DNA of 6,447 nt, taken from NCBI GenBank assembly GCA_031269165.1, contig JAISZQ010000042.1, positions 1 to 6,447 of the forward strand, written 5' to 3'. The DNA is from Spirochaetaceae bacterium. GTDB taxonomy: Bacteria; Spirochaetota; Spirochaetia; Treponematales; Breznakiellaceae. The notes under the pieces were generated by a model that was not told the origin of the DNA, ran no database searches, and saw only the letters and a program-made list of their open reading frames with translations. Positions 1 through 4,206 of the stretch are shown here, one piece after another. Numbering within the stretch: the first letter of the stretch is position 1; each line of letters opens with the position of its first letter. Made by a program: the position numbers and the translations under genes.

Positions 1-53
1 CTTTTTCCCAGACGCTTGTCGGGAAAACGGCTGCTCATATCTATTGTTTCCAT
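1..53 (-). CDS. 5' end of an unidentified gene (runs off the left edge)
   Basis: Reading leftwards from an ATG at 53, an open frame encodes METIDMSSRFPDKRLGK and leaves the window without a stop. The start is chosen because a GGGAGGGG Shine-Dalgarno (65 to 58) sits at ideal spacing. The second in-frame ATG at 38 is about 20 nt from that site and so is less likely. The gene follows the ABC-F gene on the same strand, but a 430-bp hairpin-rich spacer separates them, and it has its own possible promoter, so it is probably transcribed independently. Seventeen hydrophilic residues are too few to assign a family, and I do not recognise it. The call that this is a real gene rests on the ribosome binding site and the position, not on similarity. 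Confidence 0.5.
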   Translation of the reverse strand, partial: METIDMSSRFPDKRLGK

Positions 54-57
54 AATT

Positions 58-65
58 CCCCTCCC
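58..65 (-). promoter_or_regulatory. Strong Shine-Dalgarno of the left-edge gene
   Basis: The minus strand reads GGGAGGGG followed by AATT and then ATG. The GGAGG core is about 6 nt from the start codon. It is the strongest ribosome binding site in the window and fixes the start of the partial gene at 53. Confidence 0.6.
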
Positions 66-86
66 TATGGGTTACCTCTTTCCTCT

Positions 87-95
87 ATTGTATCA
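87..95 (-). promoter_or_regulatory. Possible extended -10 promoter for the left-edge gene
   Basis: The minus strand carries TGATACAAT, which matches an extended -10 element (TG, one base, then TACAAT). It lies in a locally AT-rich patch about 34-42 nt upstream of the ATG at 53, so the leader would be roughly 25-30 nt. No convincing -35 hexamer is present 16-18 bp upstream (the sequence there is CTACCG), which an extended -10 can tolerate. This is a prediction from motif and placement only. Confidence 0.3.
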
Positions 96-103
96 TATTT
101 GTG

Positions 104-109
104 TATAAT
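104..109 (+). promoter_or_regulatory. Perfect -10 hexamer TATAAT on the plus strand (possible promoter)
   Basis: TATAAT occurs at 104-109 at the upstream edge of the hairpin-rich region, in the orientation that would transcribe towards the plus-strand terminator at 445-465. There is no recognisable -35 box at 16-18 bp spacing. The patch is AT-rich, so chance occurrence is possible, and the same AT-rich patch carries the minus-strand candidate promoter. Confidence 0.2.
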
Positions 110-168
110 CGGTAGCCGCTGAGGGGGTAGCGGTCGCGGGCGTTGCCGTCGCAGACTACATCTGCTTC

Positions 169-212
169 TGGAGTTTCGGGCGGGGTTTCGCCCCGCTTGT
201 TCCGAAACTCCA
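169..212. repeat. Nested perfect hairpin
   Basis: GGAGTTTCGG (170-179) pairs with CCGAAACTCC (202-211), extended by a T-A pair at 169/212. Inside it GCGGGG (180-185) pairs with CCCCGC (191-196) around a TTTCG loop. A short TTGTT bulge (197-201) separates the two stems. No T tract follows on either strand, so it is not a simple intrinsic terminator. Confidence 0.75.
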
Positions 213-292
213 TACCTTGATCCCGCCGAGATACGGGGGCGTTGCGGGGGTGCCCTACAGTCCTCAACATCCTGTTTCGGACTTCCGGGCCG

Positions 293-339
293 GGGTGCGC
301 TCTTTTTTGCGTCCATCCGTGGACACTTGGGGCGCACCC
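293..339. repeat. Nested hairpin
   Basis: An outer 8-bp stem GGGTGCGC (293-300) / GCGCACCC (332-339) encloses an inner 5-bp stem GTCCA (311-315) / TGGAC (320-324) with a TCCG tetraloop. A TTTTTT run lies in the 5' arm of the loop at 302-307. It sits directly beside the next hairpin. Confidence 0.6.
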
Positions 340-340
340 A

Positions 341-365
341 CAAAACCATGCGCCGCATGGTTTTG
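341..365. repeat. 11-bp perfect hairpin
   Basis: CAAAACCATGC (341-351) pairs perfectly with GCATGGTTTTG (355-365) around a three-base loop. It starts one base after the end of the preceding stem, so the two could stack coaxially. There is no downstream T tract on either strand. Confidence 0.75.
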
Positions 366-387
366 TCCCCGCAGAGGGGGTAGTGGA

Positions 388-437
388 AGACGGCGCAAAG
401 CCACAAGCCCAACCCGGCGTGTGGCTTTGCGCCGTCT
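388..437. repeat. 18-bp perfect inverted repeat
   Basis: AGACGGCGCAAAGCCACA (388-405) is the exact reverse complement of TGTGGCTTTGCGCCGTCT (420-437), with a 14-nt loop. This is the longest perfect stem in the window. It lies about 50 bp past the ABC-F stop codon. It could protect or end the ABC-F transcript (minus strand), although no U tract follows it in that direction, or belong to a plus-strand RNA. Confidence 0.8.
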
Positions 438-444
438 GGAACGA

Positions 445-465
445 GGGGGAGACGTCCCCCTTTTT
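445..465 (+). terminator. Intrinsic (Rho-independent) terminator, plus orientation
   Basis: GGGGGA (445-450) pairs with TCCCCC (455-460) over a GACG loop, followed immediately by TTTTT (461-465) and an AT-rich stretch. The T tract is on the plus strand only. Read on the minus strand the stem is followed by TCGTTCC, so it would be a poor terminator for the ABC-F gene that ends at 487. Its orientation is opposite to every protein gene here. Confidence 0.5.
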
Positions 466-486
466 AAGTATTCTTAAGGAGAACCG

Positions 487-2139
487 CTATATCATGAGGC
501 GTTCGGCTTTGTGGTAGGCTTCCTGCCGGATCTGTTTGATCGTGTTGTCGGCGAGGTAGTCGTCGAAGGGCATCTGGCGGTCGATCACCGCGCCGGGATT
601 GCCGCTTTTGCCGGGGATAATCTCGACGATGCGGGTCGCGATCGACGCGATGAACTCGTGGTCGTGCGAGTTGAACAGCACCACGCCGGGAAACGCCTCA
701 AGCCCCTTGTTGAGCGAGGTGATCGCCTCCAGGTCGAGGTGGTTTGTCGGTTCGTCGAGGATCAGCGTGTTTGCGCCTGAGAGCATCATCTTGGCGAGGA
801 GGCAACGCACCTTCTCGCCGCCCGACAGCACGTTCACCGGCTTCAGCGCCTCGTCGCCCGAAAAGAGGAGTCGGCCCAAGAAACTCCGCACCGCCGTCTC
901 GTCCTCGTCTTTGGCAAACTGCCTGAGCCAGTCCACGATGGACTCGTCCCCCTTGAAGAAATCGGCGTTCTCTTTGGGAAAGTACGAAACACCGACCGTC
1001 TGTCCCCAGTAGAAATCGCCGCCCGACGCCTTCGCGGTACCCGCGATGATGTCAAAAAACGCGGACTTCGCGTTGTGCTCCGCGCCCACAAACGCGATCT
1101 TGTCGGACTTGTTCACGATGAGGGAAAAATCCTCCAATAGCACAGTATCGGGAGACCTCGCGCACAACTTCTCGACACGGAGTACGTTGTTGCCGATTTC
1201 CCGCTCGGCCTTGAACGCGATATACGGAAACTTCCGGCTCGTCGCGGTCACGTTGTCAAGGTCGAGTTTCTCCAGCACCTTCTTGCGGCTCGTCGCCTGC
1301 CGGGACTTCGCCGCGTTGGACGCGAAACGCTGAATAAACTCGCGCAACTCCTTCGCCTTGTCCTCGCGCTTCTTCAGTTGTTCCCGCGCCTGTCGCTGCA
1401 ACATCTGGCTCATCTCGTACCAGAAATCGTAGTTGCCCGAATACATCGTGATCCGGCCCATATCGATGTCGCAGATGTGGGTGGAAACCGCGTTGAGGAA
1501 GTGCCGGTCGTGCGACACCACGATGAGCGTGCCGGGGAAGTCGATGAGAAAGTCCTCGAGCCACGCGATCGACTCAAGGTCAAGCCCGTTGGTCGGCTCG
1601 TCGAGCAACAGAATGTCCGGCGCGCCAAACAGGGCTTGGGCCAGCAACACCCGCACCTTGGAAGACTCAGGCAGATCCGCCATCCGCTTTTCGTGGTCGG
1701 CCTCGTCTATGCCTAAGCCCGCAAGCAACTGGGCTGCCTCCGCTTCCGCCTCCCAGCCCCCCAACTCGGCAAAATCCCCCTCCAACTCCGCCGCCCTAAG
1801 GCCGTCCGCCTCGGAAAAATCCTCCTTCGCGTAGACCATCTCCCGCTCGGCGCGAATCTCGTAGAGCCTCGGATACCCGTAAATCACCGCGTCAACCACC
1901 CGAAAATCCTCGAACGCGAAATGGTCCTGCTGCAACACCGCCATACGCTCGTTTTTCCCGAAAGAAATCTCGCCCCGGTCGTGCTCGACCTCGGAAGAAA
2001 GAATTTTGAGAAACGTGGATTTTCCCGCCCCATTCGCGCCGATCACCCCATAACAATTCCCCGGCGTAAACTTGAGGCTGACCTCTTTGAACAAATTCCG
2101 CTCGCCGTAGGCAAGCGACACATCGCTGACTGTAATCAA
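487..2139 (-). CDS. ybiT: ABC-F family ATPase, YbiT/YkpA type (550 aa)
   Basis: Soluble twin-cassette ATPase with no membrane segments. ABC-F proteins bind the ribosomal E site and affect translation. Residues are numbered from the TTG at 2139. Domain 1: Walker A GANGAGKS (34-41), Walker B ILLLDE (176-181), switch His 210; its signature is degenerate (LPESSK, 156-161) and its D-loop region reads DEPTNGLD. Linker 240-300 is basic and helical, as expected for the P-site tRNA-interacting arm. Domain 2: GAEHNAKS (352-359, Ala in place of the second Walker A Gly), canonical LSGGE (438-442), TLILDE (458-463), DEPTNHLD, His 492. The opening MITVSDVSLAYGE, the TPGNCYG segment and the length match YbiT/YkpA (about 530-540 aa). 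The frame is open up to 2511, but those 124 extra codons translate an inverted repeat and the tail of the J gene, so I start at TTG. No clear Shine-Dalgarno is visible. This looks like a housekeeping type, not a known resistance ABC-F. Confidence 0.93.
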   Translation of the reverse strand: MITVSDVSLAYGERNLFKEVSLKFTPGNCYGVIGANGAGKSTFLKILSSEVEHDRGEISFGKNERMAVLQQDHFAFEDFRVVDAVIYGYPRLYEIRAEREMVYAKEDFSEADGLRAAELEGDFAELGGWEAEAEAAQLLAGLGIDEADHEKRMADLPESSKVRVLLAQALFGAPDILLLDEPTNGLDLESIAWLEDFLIDFPGTLIVVSHDRHFLNAVSTHICDIDMGRITMYSGNYDFWYEMSQMLQRQAREQLKKREDKAKELREFIQRFASNAAKSRQATSRKKVLEKLDLDNVTATSRKFPYIAFKAEREIGNNVLRVEKLCARSPDTVLLEDFSLIVNKSDKIAFVGAEHNAKSAFFDIIAGTAKASGGDFYWGQTVGVSYFPKENADFFKGDESIVDWLRQFAKDEDETAVRSFLGRLLFSGDEALKPVNVLSGGEKVRCLLAKMMLSGANTLILDEPTNHLDLEAITSLNKGLEAFPGVVLFNSHDHEFIASIATRIVEIIPGKSGNPGAVIDRQMPFDDYLADNTIKQIRQEAYHKAERLMI

Positions 2140-2377
2140 GATAGGGACAGCATAGCGGAAAGATGCGGAAAGGGGAAGCCCCTGCGGGGAATTGAAAAGG
2201 GGAAATGGAGAATGGAAAATGATGCGCGCTTCGCGCGAATTGAAAATGATTGGAAGGGCGCGGGCGGTCTCCGTACCCTGCGCATTATCCATTTTCAATT
2301 CTCCATTTTCCATTCGCGCGAAGCGCGCCGCATATCCGTACCGTCTGTGGTTCCGTGTGATTATGGCGAGGGTGTCT
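2140..2377. other. Intergenic region between the J-protein and ABC-F genes
   Basis: These 238 bp separate the chaperone cluster from the ABC-F gene. Most of the region is the inverted repeat at 2200-2328. On the minus strand, just upstream of the ABC-F start, GGGG can pair either with CCCC before it (CCCC-GCA-GGGG, 2189 to 2179) or with CCCC after it (GGGG-CTT-CCCC). No canonical terminator with a U tract follows the J gene, and no good -35/-10 pair for ABC-F stands out, so whether the ABC-F gene has its own promoter is undecided. Confidence 0.5.
2200..2328. repeat. Imperfect inverted repeat, MITE-like, with GCGCG palindromes
   Basis: The left arm (2200-2248) contains GGAAATGGAGAATGGAAAAT followed by GCGCGCTTCGCGCG and AATTGAAAATG. 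The right arm (2284-2328), reverse-complemented, contains the same GCGCGCTTCGCGCG followed by AATGGAAAATGGAG and AATTGAAAATGGATAATG. Each arm therefore has its own mini-hairpin (GCGCG, three bases, CGCGC) plus A-rich units of the AATGGAAAATGG type, and the arms can fold on each other. Modules are ordered differently in the two arms, so the match is imperfect. Similar A-rich units are, from general knowledge, dispersed in multiple copies in some bacterial genomes. Here I infer a small non-coding repeat element. No target-site duplication is evident beyond TCCGTACC at 2270-2277 and 2335-2342, which may be chance. Confidence 0.6.
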
Positions 2378-3727
2378 TTAGGCTCCGCAACACTTTTTGT
2401 ATTTTTTGCCGCTCCCGCAGGGACAGGGGTCGTTACGGCCCACTTTCGGCTGGTCGCGGCGGAGGGGAGCACTGTCAAAATCAAGGGGGGCCTCGCCATC
2501 GAAGTTGCCAAATTGACGATCGTATTTTTCCAGTTGCTTTGAGCGTTCGCGCCTCATCGTGTCGGGATCGCCTGATTGCAACGCCTTGTCAAAAAAAGTT
2601 TTGTGGAGCGCGTAGAGTTCCGGGAACTCCGTCTTGAGGCGTTTTATCTGCGGGTTATAGACGATTCTCCCTCTCAAGAGCGCGTATTCTATCGCAACAA
2701 TCTCGATATTCTCGCCCTTATGTGAAAATTCGGTGGTCAATTCTTGGAAAAGATCACGGAAAATTTCGGCAAACCCTTTGCGCGGAAGATGTTCGATCTC
2801 GTACTGAAGTCTTATGTCGTCCATGTCGTCCGAAAACGGCTCGGTTACCGTTTCGGAGAGCAAACCGGCAATTATTTTCAATTCGGGATAGAATTTTCCC
2901 AATACTTCGGCGGGGATTTCCAGCATCTTTTCGAGGGCGTGTTCTCCCTCGTTTTGCCCTTCCCGGCCGTTTTCACGAATCAGGCGGGCAATTTCGCGCA
3001 GATACCCCACGGAAGTGTCGTACTTTTTAGGGCCGGTCACCATAAAGGCATGGACAAAGAGCGGGACTTTTTTCCATTCGTCGGTTTTTATCGGCTTTAC
3101 CGCCCGTAACGCCTTCTCCATAACATTTTCGATGGTATTCTCTTGGCCGGAATCTTTCGCGTTGTTGATGGAGCAAACAACAAACAACACCCACGAATCT
3201 ATGGATGTTTCATCCAGCGCAAGCACCCTCTGCATCACGGCGCAGGCTTTCTTGTTCCAGCCGAGATAAACATAACATTTGCATAGACTTTTTGCATAAG
3301 AGACATGGTCGGGATGTCTCGCGCACAGTTCTTCCCACACTTCGGCGGCCTTGCGATCTTTATCACGCAGTTCAAGGGACTCCGCATACCGCTCCCGAAT
3401 AACATCCAGATCGGGGTGGCTTTTCAAGATTTTCCGATAGATCTCAAACGCCTTGCTGTCTTTACCGGTCCGAAACTCCCGTTCGGCTTCGCGGAGGAGC
3501 GGTACCACGGAAGCGGGCAGTTCGCCGACCTCATCGTATTTGGCGCGTTGCTCGCGGTCGCTTAAGACTTCATACGCGGCACGGATTTTCTTGAATTCTT
3601 CGGGAAAACGGTCGGGCTGATACTGCCGCACCATACGGTAATACGCGCGTTTTATCTCCTCGTCCGGAGCGGTTTTTTCGATACCGAGCGTTTCGTAATG
3701 GTTTCCCCTGTCTTTTATGACGGTCAA
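2378..3727 (-). CDS. J-domain protein with non-canonical QPD motif, TPR-like middle and C-terminal SEC-C zinc motif (449 aa)
   Basis: Probable Hsp70 co-chaperone encoded two genes after the Hsp70. J domain at about residues 8-68: HYETLGIEKTAPDEEIKRAY forms the start, and KKIRAAYEVLSDREQRAKYD matches helices III-IV. The loop motif that should be HPD is QPD (Q37-P38-D39, codons at 3611-3619). The His is normally needed to stimulate Hsp70 ATPase. Residues 75-190 look like three or four TPR-type helical hairpins (LLREAEREFRTGKDSKAFEI and similar). Residues 300-400 are an unassigned helical region. The C-terminus is a SEC-C motif, GRNDPCPCGSGKKYKKCC, with zinc ligands C435, C437, C446 and C447, as in SecA tails. 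There is no signal peptide and no DnaJ zinc-finger or G/F region. The start is TTG at 3727, overlapping the previous stop as TTGA, with GGAGG 5 nt upstream. Identity as a J protein is firm; ability to activate Hsp70 is uncertain. Confidence 0.9.
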   Translation of the reverse strand: MTVIKDRGNHYETLGIEKTAPDEEIKRAYYRMVRQYQPDRFPEEFKKIRAAYEVLSDREQRAKYDEVGELPASVVPLLREAEREFRTGKDSKAFEIYRKILKSHPDLDVIRERYAESLELRDKDRKAAEVWEELCARHPDHVSYAKSLCKCYVYLGWNKKACAVMQRVLALDETSIDSWVLFVVCSINNAKDSGQENTIENVMEKALRAVKPIKTDEWKKVPLFVHAFMVTGPKKYDTSVGYLREIARLIRENGREGQNEGEHALEKMLEIPAEVLGKFYPELKIIAGLLSETVTEPFSDDMDDIRLQYEIEHLPRKGFAEIFRDLFQELTTEFSHKGENIEIVAIEYALLRGRIVYNPQIKRLKTEFPELYALHKTFFDKALQSGDPDTMRRERSKQLEKYDRQFGNFDGEAPLDFDSAPLRRDQPKVGRNDPCPCGSGKKYKKCCGA

Positions 3728-4206
3728 AAGAACCTCCAGAAATACATCCGCCGTTTGCCTATCTCAACGAGGGCGTCTGCGGCAAGCCGGTTTCCGCGAT
3801 CCTTTGCGAGGGCTTTCGTAAAACAATCCGCCGCCTGAGCATACCGGTTTGCCATGACCCAGAGGCAGCCCTGTATGTTAAGAAGACGCACACTCTGGGA
3901 AGAAATCGATCTCGCGACATTCGCCGCCGCCCGCCACTTTTTTGCTCCGGCAAGGGCGCTCACCCGTTCCATCTTTTCCCGATCCGCGTTTTCAAAGACC
4001 GCCGAGTCCTCGCCAAGTTCATGCCGGCACAGTTCCGCAAGATGCCGCGCGCCGGAATCCGGCGGCGCGTCAAACGTGTTCCCATAGAGCGATTCCAACA
4101 CACCGGCGCGTTCGGCGTACTGGAGCGCGAGGCTCACATCACGCCGTTTCGCCGCCGCAAGCCCCAGCCGATAGTACCGTCCCGCGAGATCCGCACTCTG
4201 CGTCAT
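3724..4206 (-). CDS. Small TPR-like helical protein (160 aa)
   Basis: I do not recognise a named family. Two regions look like tetratricopeptide repeats: residues 10-37 (YYRLGLAAAKRRDVSLALQY and following) and about 89-141, where the segment around NIQGCLWVMANRYAQAADCF has the typical small/large residue spacing of a TPR. There is no signal peptide or membrane span; the C-terminal end is unusually aromatic (YFWRFF). The ATG at 4206 overlaps the Hsp70 stop as ATGA, with a moderate AAGGTGG about 10 nt upstream, and its own stop overlaps the TTG of the J gene. Being locked between an Hsp70 and a J protein suggests an adaptor or assembly role in the same chaperone complex, since TPR proteins often bind Hsp70 or clients. 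That role is inference from context only. Confidence 0.85.
   Translation of the reverse strand: MTQSADLAGRYYRLGLAAAKRRDVSLALQYAERAGVLESLYGNTFDAPPDSGARHLAELCRHELGEDSAVFENADREKMERVSALAGAKKWRAAANVARSISSQSVRLLNIQGCLWVMANRYAQAADCFTKALAKDRGNRLAADALVEIGKRRMYFWRFF
3733..3737 (-). promoter_or_regulatory. Shine-Dalgarno GGAGG that fixes the TTG start of the J gene
   Basis: GGAGG lies 5 nt before the TTG at 3727 and is embedded in the last codons (Trp-Arg-Phe-Phe) of the upstream TPR gene. No ATG or GTG occurs in frame before the conserved J domain, so this site decides the start and supports translational coupling across the TTGA overlap. Confidence 0.75.

Larger units (their letters stand above)
116..465 (+). 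ncRNA. Candidate structured plus-strand RNA (speculative)
   Basis: The segment begins just after a TATAAT hexamer, contains at least six stem-loops, and ends in a GC stem plus five T residues, as a transcribed small RNA would. I could not match it to tmRNA, 6S, SRP RNA or RNase P by their conserved motifs. The boundaries are inferred: the 5' end from the -10 position and the 3' end from the T tract. The alternative is a cluster of palindromic repeats that are not transcribed from this strand. Confidence 0.22.
54..486. other. Hairpin-rich 430-bp intergenic region, no convincing protein gene
   Basis: This spacer lies between the ABC-F stop and the left-edge gene. It holds a run of inverted repeats: CCGCT/AGCGG (116-133), GCAGA/TCTGC (151-165), a nested stem (169-212), a nested stem (293-339), an 11-bp stem (341-365), an 18-bp perfect stem (388-437), and a terminator-like stem with a T tract (445-465). 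Open frames cross it on both strands (for example 65-412 minus and 217-477 plus). They lack ribosome binding sites, are Arg/Pro-rich and simply translate the palindromes, so I do not call them genes. The spacing of stems suggests folded RNA or repeat DNA, not coding sequence. Confidence 0.6.

Noticed and set aside
65..412. 115-aa minus-strand frame in the left spacer
   Set aside because: It runs through several perfect palindromes, is Arg/Pro-rich, has no Shine-Dalgarno, and would overlap the likely promoter of the left-edge gene.
217..517. Plus-strand frames of 86 and 91 aa in the left spacer
   Set aside because: Both cross the intrinsic terminator and the hairpins; low-complexity Arg/Gly/Pro composition and no ribosome binding site.
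487..2139. ABC-F as an antibiotic-resistance determinant
   Set aside because: The sequence resembles the YbiT/YkpA housekeeping type, not the known resistance ABC-F groups, and the linker has no feature I can tie to drug protection.
2200..2380. Rho-independent terminator after the J gene
   Set aside because: GC mini-hairpins occur in the inverted repeat, but no U tract follows them on the minus strand.
2140..2511. 124-residue N-terminal extension of the ABC-F reading frame
   Set aside because: It translates an inverted repeat and the end of the J gene out of frame, has no recognisable domain, and the family N-terminus begins at the TTG at 2139.
1921..2637. 238-aa plus-strand frame
   Set aside because: It spans antisense parts of the ABC-F and J genes and the inverted repeat; no domain or ribosome site is seen.
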